This document shows positions 57,093 to 64,000 of a stretch of 64,000 nt of DNA, piece after piece (within the stretch, counting starts at the first letter, position 1; every line of letters starts with the position of its first letter). A program made the translations under genes and the position numbers. Origin of the DNA: DATBQN01 sp963755825 (lineage in GTDB: Bacteria > Acidobacteriota > Thermoanaerobaculia > Multivoradales > UBA5704); NCBI GenBank assembly GCA_963755825.1, contig CAVWLA010000001.1:2604001-2668000 (forward strand), written 5' to 3'. Under the pieces are notes generated by a model, which worked only from the letters and a program-made list of their open reading frames with translations, was not told where the DNA came from and ran no database searches.

Positions 57093-57177
57093 GGGCCGGG
57101 CACCAGCTCACCACCCCGGGGCCCCGCGGTCCCGTCAACCAGGCGCCGACCCGGCGCCCGAGAGGAAGCCGCTCGCC

Positions 57178-57663
57178 ATGTCAGCAGATCAAGCCTTCGT
57201 CCGCACCGCCCTCGATGCGTGGAAGCAGGCCCACGGCCGCATCGACACCCTGCTCGCCGCCTGGAGCGACGAGGATCTCCAGCAGCCGATCGCGCCCGGG
57301 CGCAACCGCCGCTACTACCTGATCGGCCACCTCACCGCGGTCAACGATCGCCTGCTGCCGCTGCTGCGCCTCGGCGACCGCCTGCACGCCGAGCTCGACG
57401 AGCCGTTCATCACCAACCCGGATCGGACGTCGCCGGCCGACCCGATCTCCGCCGCCGATCTGCGCGCCGCCTGGTCGGAGGTCAATACGAAGCTCGACGC
57501 GGCGTTCGATCGCCTGCGCCCGGAAGAGTGGCTGGAGAGGCACGACGCGATCTCGGCCGAGGACTTTGCCAAGGAGCCGCAGCGGAATCGCTTCGCCGTG
57601 CTGGTGAGCCGGACGGTGCATAACGCCATGCACGAGGGGCAGATGCGCCTCGCCTCGCACTGA
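57178..57663 (+). CDS. DinB-family four-helix protein
   Basis: The protein has 161 residues. The DinB/YfiT metal-site histidines are visible in YYLIGHLTAVNDRLLPLLRLGDRL (helix 2, H51), the conserved ending HNAMHEGQMRLASH (H148/H152), and the helix-4 acidic stretch ERHDAISAEDFAKEPQRN. The fold is that of DinB-like metal-dependent hydrolases or thiol transferases, often linked to DNA damage or mycothiol/bacillithiol use. It lies 85 bases after ppk1. Its last 182 bases overlap the UbiA gene on the opposite strand. Confidence 0.85.
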   Translation: MSADQAFVRTALDAWKQAHGRIDTLLAAWSDEDLQQPIAPGRNRRYYLIGHLTAVNDRLLPLLRLGDRLHAELDEPFITNPDRTSPADPISAADLRAAWSEVNTKLDAAFDRLRPEEWLERHDAISAEDFAKEPQRNRFAVLVSRTVHNAMHEGQMRLASH

Positions 57664-58594
57664 GCGAGCCGGCGGAGAGGAGCAGCGACGCGAGCATCGC
57701 GCCTCCCAGCACGGCGAAGAGCACGCGGTATCGCGCCTGCAGGCGGCGGATCGCGGCGAAGCCCAGCCCGGCGGCGAGCGCTCGCGACGACCAGTAGAGC
57801 TGCAGGGGGACGAGGAGGAGGCCGAGGCCGCCGAGCCAGACGGCGACGACGCCGGCCGCCGCCAGCCCGGCGAGCAGCGCGTAGGCGGCGGTGAAGACGG
57901 CGAGGCCGGCGAGGAAGGCCGCCTTCTTGCCGAAGGCGACCGCGTTGGTGCGGATCCCGTTGCCGGCGTCGACCTCGGCGTCGCGCACCTCCTGGTTGAG
58001 GTGCCCGGCCATGAAGACGAGCCCGAAGAAGAGCGCGAGAGCGAGGTCCGCCCCGCCGGCGGCGCGGAACAGCGAGACGCCGAGCAGGAAATGGAGCATG
58101 CCGCCGACGAGGTGGAGCAGCGAGCCGAGGACGGGGATGCCCTTGGCCGGCGACGACGAGTGGGAGTAAAGAAAGCTGCAGAGGGCGATGGCGGCGGCGA
58201 TCGCCAGCGGCCGCGCGCCGAGCGTCGCGAAGAGGGCGAGCGAGAGCGCCAGGAGGCCGATCCAGAGCCGTAGGACCTGCCTCCGGCGGATGCCCTTCGC
58301 CGCGAAGACGCCGCCGAGCCGGTTGGTGTCGTTCAGATCGGCGTCCGCCCCCGCCCAGTCGTTGAGCGCGAAGACGTGCGCCACGAGGAGGAAGTTGGCG
58401 GCGGCGAGGACGGCGATCGCCGCCAGCCGGCCGACGGTCGGCGTCCCCACGGCCGTGGCGGCGCCGAGGAGCGGCGCGCCCTGCAGCACCAGGATCTCGC
58501 GATAGCGCAGACAGGAGAGGAGCCGGCCGGCGAGCCCGCCGCTCGGCGCGCCCGGTACTCTCGGCGCTCGCGGCGCTCTAACCCCGCGCTGCAT
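57482..58594 (-). CDS. UbiA-family prenyltransferase
   Basis: The protein has 370 residues. Motif 1 is ALNDWAGADADLN (the NDxxxD aspartates), motif 2 NQEVRDAEVDAGNGIRTNAVAFG (the DxxxD aspartates), with about eight helices, matching UbiA enzymes that attach prenyl chains to aromatic or sugar acceptors. The hydrophobic part ends near 57665 (ASLLLSAGSLSA). The following 60 residues are Arg/Ser/Pro-rich and lie antisense to dinB, so the tail may not be functional or a frame error may hide an earlier stop. The ATG at 58594 overlaps the upstream fusion gene stop by 17 bases, so the two are co-translated. Confidence 0.82.
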   Translation of the reverse strand: MQRGVRAPRAPRVPGAPSGGLAGRLLSCLRYREILVLQGAPLLGAATAVGTPTVGRLAAIAVLAAANFLLVAHVFALNDWAGADADLNDTNRLGGVFAAKGIRRRQVLRLWIGLLALSLALFATLGARPLAIAAAIALCSFLYSHSSSPAKGIPVLGSLLHLVGGMLHFLLGVSLFRAAGGADLALALFFGLVFMAGHLNQEVRDAEVDAGNGIRTNAVAFGKKAAFLAGLAVFTAAYALLAGLAAAGVVAVWLGGLGLLLVPLQLYWSSRALAAGLGFAAIRRLQARYRVLFAVLGGAMLASLLLSAGSLSARRGASAPRAWRYAPSGSPARRSDSAAAPWQSPRPRSRRASPATLPGAGDRTPRRASY

Positions 58595-61385
58595 GTCCCC
58601 CCGGCCGGGCTCCCGGTCGCAAACCCTGGCGCTTGGCGTCCTCGAGGTACAGCCGCAGCCAGAGCGCCAGCCCGAAGTCCTCCGACCAGTAGTAACGCCC
58701 GGCGCGGGCGCTGAGGTCGTTGTGGTAGAGGAGGGGCGGCGTGCGGCGGAGCAGCGCGAAGTCGTCCGCCGCCAGGCGCTCGAGGAGGGCGAGCCGCTCG
58801 GCGGACCGATCCGCCGAGAGCGCTCGGTGGTCCGCGCCCAGCAGGCCGTCGAAGTGCCGGCCCATGGCGAGCCAGACCTCCTGGTCCGCGAACGGCGTCC
58901 GCAGGCGCGCCTCGGGGAGGCGGAGCGGGCAGCCGGCGCGGCGGAGATCCACCAGGCGGACGATCGGCACCAGGGGCGCCTCCCGGTAGTAGACCCACAG
59001 CCGCTCCTCGCCAGCCGAGGTACGAAGGGCGCCGCACAGCGCCTTCGCCGCCGGCGGGTCGGCCTCGGCGAGGAAGAGCAGGACGTGCAGCTGGATCCCG
59101 AGGTCGGCGGGATCGGGATCCTGCCCGGGATCGATGCAGCGGTACTCGGCGCGCGGCGCCAGCCAGGTGCGGTAGAAGCCGTCGGCGGTGCGGTAGCGGG
59201 CGAGGGTGGCGAGCGCCGCCGCGCGCAGGTCGGGCCGGGCGTCGCCGGCCAGCCTCCAGGCGAGCGCGGTGTCGTCGGCATCGGGGGTGATGGCGCAGCC
59301 GAGCGCCGGGATGGTCGGGCCGTCGGGCCGGCCGTGGTAGCGCACCAGCCCGCTCGCCTCGATCTGGTCGCCGAGGTGGCGCCGCGCCCGCGCCACGCTG
59401 TCGCCGAGGCCCGCCGGCGACGCCACCGGCGCCAGCAGGTCGATCATCATGGCGGTCAGATAGGTGTTCATCTCGGCGCGCGGCCGCTCGAAGCGCGGCG
59501 CGCTGGTGTAGGCGGTGAGCCAAAAGCCCGCCGGCTGCTGGCCGGCCCGGATGCGCGCCGCGGCCTCCTCCGCGCTGGCGAAGAGATCGACGCCGCGATG
59601 GGCGCCGCCCGCCGATACCTCCGGCGCCGCCGCGCCGCCGGCGAGGACGGTGAGATCGCGCCGGGCGACCGGCAGGGCGACGGCGCTCCCCTCGATGCGG
59701 GCCGCCGCGGCAAGAACGTGCCGTCCGGGGCTCACCTCCCCGGTCGCCAGGGAGATCCGCCAACCGGCCGGCGCGGTCTCGCGAAGCGAGCCCCTGACGT
59801 CGGCCCGGTCGAAGAACGCCGCGGTGACAGCGCGCGGGCGGCCATCGAGGGTGATCTCCAGAGCGTGCGGCGAACGGCCGTCGACGAGCGCCCAGCCTTC
59901 GACGGTGATCGGCGTGCCGGCGGTGACGGCGGCGCCGGCGGTGCGGGAGTCAATCGCGCGGCCGCCGGCGGTGACGCGGTCGATGCTGCCGATCGCCCGC
60001 GACTGCGCCCGCCAGCTGCGGAAGGAGGGATCGATGGGCGCCGGTGGGTGGCGCAGCTCGGCGATGAAGGGAGCGTTCGCCGGCTCCCACGCCGCCCGCA
60101 TCTCGCCGGGGCCCGGGCGGACGGCGTAGATCGCCGTCTCGCTGGCGCCGGTGTACCAGAAGGCGCCGACCGCCTGCACCGCGATCGAGACACCGACCGC
60201 CGCCACGAAGAGGGCGCGGCGGCCGCCCTTGAGCGCCGCGAGCGCCGGCGGCAGCATCCAGACGAGGAGAGGCAGCAGGTCGGTCAGCCAGCGCGGACCC
60301 CAGGCGTAGCCGGCGCGCCAATCGGTCTTCGCGTAGAGGAGGACGAGGGCGACCGCCGCCGCGCCGCTGGCGAGGGTGAGCTGGCGGGTGCCGCGATCGC
60401 GCAACCCGCGGCGGAAGCCGGCGGGGACGAGGAGGAGGAACGGCGAGAAGACGAAGAGGCCGCGCGCCGGGCTGAGCAGCAGCCCGGCGGCGCCGGCGGC
60501 GAAGCCGCTGCGGAAGAAATCGACCGGCCGCTCGAGCCCATAGCCGCCGACGAGGCTGCCGGCGGCCGCCAGGTTGTAGGTCACGACGAGCGCGAGCGGC
60601 AGCGCCGCGCCCGCCGCGATCCAGGCCGCCCGGCGCCCGGCCCAGAAGATGCCGTAGATCCCGAGCGCCGCCACCAGGAGAGCGTCGGGAGGGCGGTTGC
60701 CGGCGATGAGACCGCAGAGCGCTCCCACCGCGAGCGCCCGCCGCGGCGTGCAGGGGGCGCTGAGGAGAAGGAGGGCGGCGGTCAGCAGCAGCTCGGCGAG
60801 GCCGTGCTGCCAGAGCGCCTGGCTGCCGATCATCCAGGTGTCGGTGCCGAGGGCGAAGGCGACGGCGAGCAGCAGGGCATCGGCGGGCGGCGCGCGCCGG
60901 CGCAGGAGGAGATAGAAGAGCGCCGCGGCGGCGGCGGCGAGGAGCGAGGCCGTCACCTTCTCCATCATCCGCGCCACGCGCTGCAGCCGCTCCGCCGTCC
61001 AGCCGCGGAGGTCGAGGTAGCCGACCGCCGGCAGGTAGAGCGGGGCGACGAGCACCGGCAGCACGACCGGATAGAGCGACAGCGAGTGGCCGGCGCGGCC
61101 CTTGGCGATCCAGTACGGCGCGGCGTGCCCCTCGCTCACCGCGCCGACGAGCGGATCGAGGAGCACGCTGCCGTAGCGCCAGATGCCGAACGGCAGATAG
61201 CGCGCCGGCAGCGTGTCGCCGCTGCCGATCTGCCGCAGGTTGGCGTTGTAGACCAGCAGGCAGGCGAGGCCGAGCAGGAGGCTGGCGCGCAGGTCGCGCC
61301 GGCGCCGCGGCGGCGACAGCGGCTGATCGGCGATGGTGAGCGGCGGAGCTGGGCTCACGGCGGCTCGATTTGGCGGCGGATGCAT
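58578..61385 (-). CDS. GT-C-like multispan membrane domain fused to a DADDT alpha-toroid domain
   Basis: About 935 residues from an ATG at 61385. Residues 28-430 hold about ten to eleven helices with a lumenal-type first loop (QIGSGDTLPARYLPFGIWRYGSVLLD), the topology of GT-C glycosyltransferases such as PMT/DUF2029; no GT-C signature is certain. Residues 470-620 look like beta domains (TPITVEGWALVDGRSPHALEITLDGR). From about 620 to 935 an alpha/alpha-toroid-like domain contains ITPDADDTALAWRLAG (DADDT at 702-706). DxDDT is the protonation motif of class II terpene and squalene cyclases. A second acidic stretch is DPADLGIQLHVLLFLAEAD. Function is unknown. It is coupled to the UbiA gene. Confidence 0.65.
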   Translation of the reverse strand: MHPPPNRAAVSPAPPLTIADQPLSPPRRRRDLRASLLLGLACLLVYNANLRQIGSGDTLPARYLPFGIWRYGSVLLDPLVGAVSEGHAAPYWIAKGRAGHSLSLYPVVLPVLVAPLYLPAVGYLDLRGWTAERLQRVARMMEKVTASLLAAAAAALFYLLLRRRAPPADALLLAVAFALGTDTWMIGSQALWQHGLAELLLTAALLLLSAPCTPRRALAVGALCGLIAGNRPPDALLVAALGIYGIFWAGRRAAWIAAGAALPLALVVTYNLAAAGSLVGGYGLERPVDFFRSGFAAGAAGLLLSPARGLFVFSPFLLLVPAGFRRGLRDRGTRQLTLASGAAAVALVLLYAKTDWRAGYAWGPRWLTDLLPLLVWMLPPALAALKGGRRALFVAAVGVSIAVQAVGAFWYTGASETAIYAVRPGPGEMRAAWEPANAPFIAELRHPPAPIDPSFRSWRAQSRAIGSIDRVTAGGRAIDSRTAGAAVTAGTPITVEGWALVDGRSPHALEITLDGRPRAVTAAFFDRADVRGSLRETAPAGWRISLATGEVSPGRHVLAAAARIEGSAVALPVARRDLTVLAGGAAAPEVSAGGAHRGVDLFASAEEAAARIRAGQQPAGFWLTAYTSAPRFERPRAEMNTYLTAMMIDLLAPVASPAGLGDSVARARRHLGDQIEASGLVRYHGRPDGPTIPALGCAITPDADDTALAWRLAGDARPDLRAAALATLARYRTADGFYRTWLAPRAEYRCIDPGQDPDPADLGIQLHVLLFLAEADPPAAKALCGALRTSAGEERLWVYYREAPLVPIVRLVDLRRAGCPLRLPEARLRTPFADQEVWLAMGRHFDGLLGADHRALSADRSAERLALLERLAADDFALLRRTPPLLYHNDLSARAGRYYWSEDFGLALWLRLYLEDAKRQGLRPGARPGGHAARG

Positions 61386-61605
61386 CGAACGACGGGAGGC
61401 GGTGGAATGGCTCGAGAGCCTAGCATGCGCCAGGACGGCGGCGACCTCGCGAGATGACGGCGCGCGCGCTCGCGCACCCTCGATCGACGCGGAACCAGGA
61501 GGGCCGAGCGAAGCGGCGCGGCCTGGAACGCATCTTGAAGCCGAGGGACGGCAGGTTCGCCCCGGCCGCCATGTCGGCTGCTCACCGGGGCAAAGGAGAG
61601 AAACC

Positions 61606-61938
61606 ATGAGCAACAAGCGATCTGCGATCCTCGCCGCCGTGCTGGCGGCCAGCCTCTACTCCACCGTCGGCGCCGTGCCGCCGGCCGCCGCCGCCGGCTT
61701 CGGCATCCGCGTCGACGTGGCGCCACCGCCGATCCGTCGCGAGGTGGTGGTGGTGCGTCCCGGCCCCGGCTACTTCTGGGTCCCCGGCCACTGGGACTGG
61801 GCTCCGGCCCAGCGCAACTACGTGTGGGTCGGCGGCGTCTGGGCGAGGCCGCCCTTCCGCCACGCCGTCTGGGTGGGCCCGCGGTGGCGCCGCATCGGCG
61901 GCCGCGCCTACTTCGTCGGCGGGCACTGGCGGCATTAA
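61606..61938 (+). CDS. Secreted YXWGXW-repeat protein
   Basis: The protein has 110 residues. A signal peptide is at about 1-29 (SAILAAVLAASLYSTVGAVPPAAAA). The mature part is Trp/Tyr/Gly/Arg-rich with two or three YXWGXW-like units (GYFWVPGHWDWAP, NYVWVGGVWARPP, AYFVGGHWRH) as in the PF12779-type repeat family. Such proteins are small, secreted and of unknown role, probably beta-rich. AAAGGAGAG fixes the start. It is divergent from the GT-C/toroid fusion gene. A 27-bp direct repeat and a strong hairpin follow. Confidence 0.85.
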   Translation: MSNKRSAILAAVLAASLYSTVGAVPPAAAAGFGIRVDVAPPPIRREVVVVRPGPGYFWVPGHWDWAPAQRNYVWVGGVWARPPFRHAVWVGPRWRRIGGRAYFVGGHWRH

Positions 61939-61992
61939 GGCCGCCAATCCGATCGCCGGCACTAGGGCCGTCATTCCGATCGCCGGCGCTCA
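61939..61992 (+). repeat. Two 27-bp direct repeats after the YXWGXW gene
   Basis: Unit 1 is 61939-61965, unit 2 is 61966-61992. They share GGCCG, CA, TCCGATCGCCGGC and CT and differ at a few bases. They lie directly after the YXWGXW stop codon and before a 14-bp hairpin. Confidence 0.75.
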
Positions 61993-62011
61993 GACAGCTC
62001 GACCGATGATC

Positions 62012-62051
62012 CCTGCCGCCGGCGCGCCCTGGAGCGGGCGCCGGCGGCAGG
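62012..62051. terminator. 14-bp hairpin between convergent genes
   Basis: A perfect 14-bp stem (62012-62025 with 62038-62051) has a 12-base loop, with an outer 7-bp stem 61992-61998 with 62051-62057. It separates the YXWGXW gene (+) from the unknown gene (-). No T-run. Confidence 0.6.
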
Positions 62052-62068
62052 CTGTCTCAAGGCTACCC

Positions 62069-62560
62069 TCAGGCCTCGGGGACCGCGGCGGCGGGGTTCC
62101 GGGCGTTGGGCCCGAGGAAGGCGCCGATCTCCGGCGCCTGCGCCACCAGCTCGTCGGCGACCTGCAGCGCCTCTCTCAACAGCGGATCGACCATCGCCTC
62201 GTCGCGCCGCAGCAGGCGGCCGACGAGGGTGGCGTCGCGCCAGGGCGAGCTCTCGGCGTCCAGCGGCTCGACCCGGTAGCCGGCCGGCGACGCCGCGATG
62301 CGCAGCACGAAGGCGGTACGCCGCTCCGGGCTGCCGGCGGCGGACCAGTCGCCGAGGCTGACGAGCGCCTGCACGCCGCCCTCGGAATGGTTCTCGGCGA
62401 AGGCGGCATAGTAGACGGCGTAGGGCGCGCCGTCGCGGAAGACGAAGCCGACGAGGCTCGTGGTCCTGCCGCCGCAGCAGGCGCAGGCACCGTACCGTGG
62501 CGGCTCCTGGCGGAGGGTCAGGGTGGGGTTGGCCGTGGTCATGGTCTCTCGGTAGGTCAT
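62069..62560 (-). CDS. Protein of unknown function with CACC/CCG cluster
   Basis: About 163 residues (start ATG at 62560; ATG at 62542 is also possible). The N-terminal part has ACACCGGRTTSLVGFVFRDGAPYAVYYAAFAENHSEGGVQALVSLGDWSAAG. Three Cys in CACC resemble a small zinc or metal site. The rest (RRTAFVLRIAASPAGYRVEPLDAESSPW) is alpha/beta. It is soluble, with no signal peptide. It lies 18 bases after the CHAD gene and is probably co-transcribed with CHAD and sixA. I do not recognise a family beyond small DUF proteins with this N-terminal layout. Confidence 0.6.
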   Translation of the reverse strand: MTYRETMTTANPTLTLRQEPPRYGACACCGGRTTSLVGFVFRDGAPYAVYYAAFAENHSEGGVQALVSLGDWSAAGSPERRTAFVLRIAASPAGYRVEPLDAESSPWRDATLVGRLLRRDEAMVDPLLREALQVADELVAQAPEIGAFLGPNARNPAAAVPEA

Positions 62561-62577
62561 CACTTGGAGTCTCTCTC

Positions 62578-63660
62578 TCAGGAGTCGGCGAGCGCTCGGC
62601 CGAGGCCGGCGACCTCGTCGAGGAGGTCGTCGGAGCGGCCGTCGAGCCAGCCGTCGGCCACCTCGCGGTATACGCGCTCGCGGCGCTCGCGGTTGAGTCG
62701 GGCGAGGGCGAGGAGGCCGGCCTCCCGGCCGCGGCGCTGCTCGGCGCGGAGGAGCTTGGCATCCGGATGCGGCGCCAGCGTCGCAGCGAGGAGGGCCGCG
62801 GCGCGCTCCTCGGCGGCGGCGGCGAGGGCTGCCGCGAGCTCGTCGGCGAGGATGTGGGCGTCGTGCAGCTCGCCCAGCAGCTCCTGCAGGCCCTTCACCC
62901 GCTTGACGAGCGGCCGCGTCGCCGCGTCGAGCGGGGCCAGCTCGTCGGCGAGCGGCTCGAGGAGATAGCGCAGGCGCTTGGCCGCGATGCGCGCCCGGTG
63001 AGCGCGGTCGACGTCCCCCGCGCCGTCGATGGCGGCGAGGCGGGCGCGGAGCTCGGCGACATCGCGCTCCAGCACGACGGCCGTCGCGGCGCCGAGCGTC
63101 TCGCGCCGCTCGGGCTCGCCGCGGTCCAGGCGGACCTCGGCGGTGTAGACCGAGAGCCGCTCGCGGAGAGCCGCCGCCAGCTCGTCGAAGCGGCCGGCGG
63201 CGCGCTCCTCGATCGAGCGGTAGGCCGCCTCCCGCCGCGCCTCGAGCCGCGCCAGGAGCCAGCGCAGGCCGCTACGGTGGAAGCTGCCGAGGACAGGCGC
63301 CTGGGCGCGCAGCCACTCGATCTGCACCTCGGTATCGCGGCCGGCGCCGGTCGAGCCGGCGAGGCGCTTCAGCCGCCGCGCCAGCTTCTTCGGCACGCCG
63401 TCGCCGAGCGGCCCGGCATATGCCTGCAGGCAGCTGCGCAGCCGGCGCAGCCCGACGCGGAAGTCGTGCAGCGCCTCGGCATCGTCGCCGCCCGACCGCA
63501 GCCGCGGGCGCGCCGCCGCCGCCTGGTCGAGGAAGCCGAGGGCGAGGAGGCGAGCGCCCTCCTCGGGCGGCCGCGCCAGGAGCGCCTCGGAGCGGCCGGC
63601 GCGCGCATCGGCGGCCGGGGGAGCGGCGGGCGCGGGATCGACCACGGGATCGTCGGCCAC
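62578..63660 (-). CDS. CHAD-domain protein (polyphosphate-binding helical domain)
   Basis: The protein has 360 residues. CHAD domains are helical bundles with conserved His and basic residues that bind polyphosphate. The first repeat has ALHDFRVGLRRLRSCLQAYAGPL (about 63-85) and the second HRARIAAKRLRYLLEPLADELAPL (about 222-245), each with HxxRvxxRrLR. LLGELHDAHILADEL near 262-276 is also conserved. It is not fused to a CYTH triphosphatase. The GTG at 63660 lies one base after the sixA stop. Together with sixA, ppk1, ppk2 and ppx this suggests a polyP link. Confidence 0.9.
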   Translation of the reverse strand: MADDPVVDPAPAAPPAADARAGRSEALLARPPEEGARLLALGFLDQAAAARPRLRSGGDDAEALHDFRVGLRRLRSCLQAYAGPLGDGVPKKLARRLKRLAGSTGAGRDTEVQIEWLRAQAPVLGSFHRSGLRWLLARLEARREAAYRSIEERAAGRFDELAAALRERLSVYTAEVRLDRGEPERRETLGAATAVVLERDVAELRARLAAIDGAGDVDRAHRARIAAKRLRYLLEPLADELAPLDAATRPLVKRVKGLQELLGELHDAHILADELAAALAAAAEERAAALLAATLAPHPDAKLLRAEQRRGREAGLLALARLNRERRERVYREVADGWLDGRSDDLLDEVAGLGRALADS

Positions 63661-63661
63661 T

Positions 63662-64000
63662 CTATTCGGCGAGGTCGCGGAGCTGCGCGGGGGAGAGCGC
63701 CCAGAGGAGGGTCGCGGTGCCGGCGCCGACCTCGCCCGCGAACTCGATCAGGCAGGCGCCCCCCTTGCGAAAGGCGAAGATGCGCCGCTCGCTGCCGGTG
63801 AGCAGCCAGGAGAGGATCAAGCTGATGCTCGGCTCGTGGCCGACGACGGCGACCCGCGCCGCCTTCTGCTTGCGCAGCCAGCGGAGAAAGTCCATCGGCG
63901 CGGTGTCGGGCGACAGCTCGTCGATCTCCACCTCGCGGAGGCCGCCGTAAACCGAGTCGAGGATGGCACCGGTCTGCGCGGCGCGGGTGAGCGGGCTGGT
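63662..64000 (-). CDS. sixA: Phosphohistidine phosphatase SixA (N-terminus beyond the window)
   Basis: The visible 113 codons are the C-terminal part. TSPLTRAAQTGAIL is the conserved sPl.RA.QTA.il block, and RVAVVGHEPSISLILSWLLTG holds the second catalytic His region, followed by FAFRKGGACLIEFAG. The RHG nucleophile motif is outside the window. SixA removes phosphate from phosphohistidine in phosphorelays. It precedes the CHAD gene by one base, so the two are co-translated. The start codon cannot be seen. Confidence 0.88.
   Translation of the reverse strand, partial: TSPLTRAAQTGAILDSVYGGLREVEIDELSPDTAPMDFLRWLRKQKAARVAVVGHEPSISLILSWLLTGSERRIFAFRKGGACLIEFAGEVGAGTATLLWALSPAQLRDLAE

Noticed and set aside
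53123..57322. Very long plus-strand open frame over ppx and ppk1 (about 1400 codons)
   Set aside because: It is the shadow of high-GC coding on other frames; the protein is Arg/Ala-rich without a domain, while ppx and ppk1 are unmistakable.

Overview
The window is GC-rich chromosomal DNA (third codon positions are almost always G or C) from a Gram-negative-type bacterium. It encodes an outer-membrane porin with a C-terminal Phe, an LpxL-like acyltransferase, a DsbD-type thiol exporter and Tat/Sec-exported enzymes. The mix of S9 oligopeptidase, oxalate/formate-type MFS with a 38-residue partner, TPR-rich proteins and high GC fits Acidobacteriota (for example a Thermoanaerobaculia-like lineage). 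This is an inference from gene content; no rRNA or marker search was possible. No tRNA, rRNA, CRISPR array, insertion sequence or prophage was seen.

Layout. 0-14 kb: mixed metabolism and repair (MFS transporters, cupin, thioredoxin with zinc ribbon, PPK2 polyphosphate kinase, S9 peptidase, hotdog thioesterase, AlkA/Ogt alkylation-repair pair, aminotransferase, DsbD). 14-21 kb: HTH protein, RarA, molybdopterin oxidoreductase, isocitrate/isopropylmalate-type dehydrogenase, deoxyhypusine-synthase-like protein. 20.7-26.7 kb: the translation operon rpsP-khpA-rimM-trmD-rplS-rnhB, which runs into a 1002-residue TPR protein through a 1-base stop/start overlap. 27-32 kb: Tat-exported phosphoesterase, flavin-dependent halogenase-like enzyme, secreted TPR protein, SRPBCC protein. 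32-35 kb: an ECF42-type sigma factor between two DGPF (YCII) proteins, each DGPF gene carrying the same TGTCGA / CGTCGT promoter.

35-57 kb is a phosphate island: pstS-pstC-pstA-pstB, an OprP/OprO-like porin, phoU, phoR-phoB, ppx and ppk1. Two promoters (pstS and the porin) carry four 7-bp repeats at exactly 11-bp spacing, followed after exactly 10 bp by a -10 hexamer. That is the classical tandem PHO-box geometry. On the same strand just upstream of phoU lie a GT21-like glycosyltransferase, a PAP2 phosphatase and an MGDG-synthase-like GT28 protein. This trio suggests replacement of phospholipids by glycolipids during phosphate starvation. An apiosidase-like secreted protein with its own 11-bp CTCACC repeats also sits inside the island. 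Between pstB and an M23 peptidase there is a 200-bp array of ten imperfect 20-bp repeats.

57-64 kb: a DinB protein overlaps antisense with a UbiA-type prenyltransferase. The UbiA gene is translationally coupled to a large membrane protein whose N-terminal GT-C-like multispan domain is followed by an alpha-toroid-like domain with a DADDT motif, the signature of class II terpene cyclases. This pair is the best candidate for an undescribed pathway. The window ends with a YXWGXW secreted protein, an unknown protein, a CHAD (polyphosphate-binding) protein and a partial SixA phosphohistidine phosphatase, which returns to the phosphate theme.
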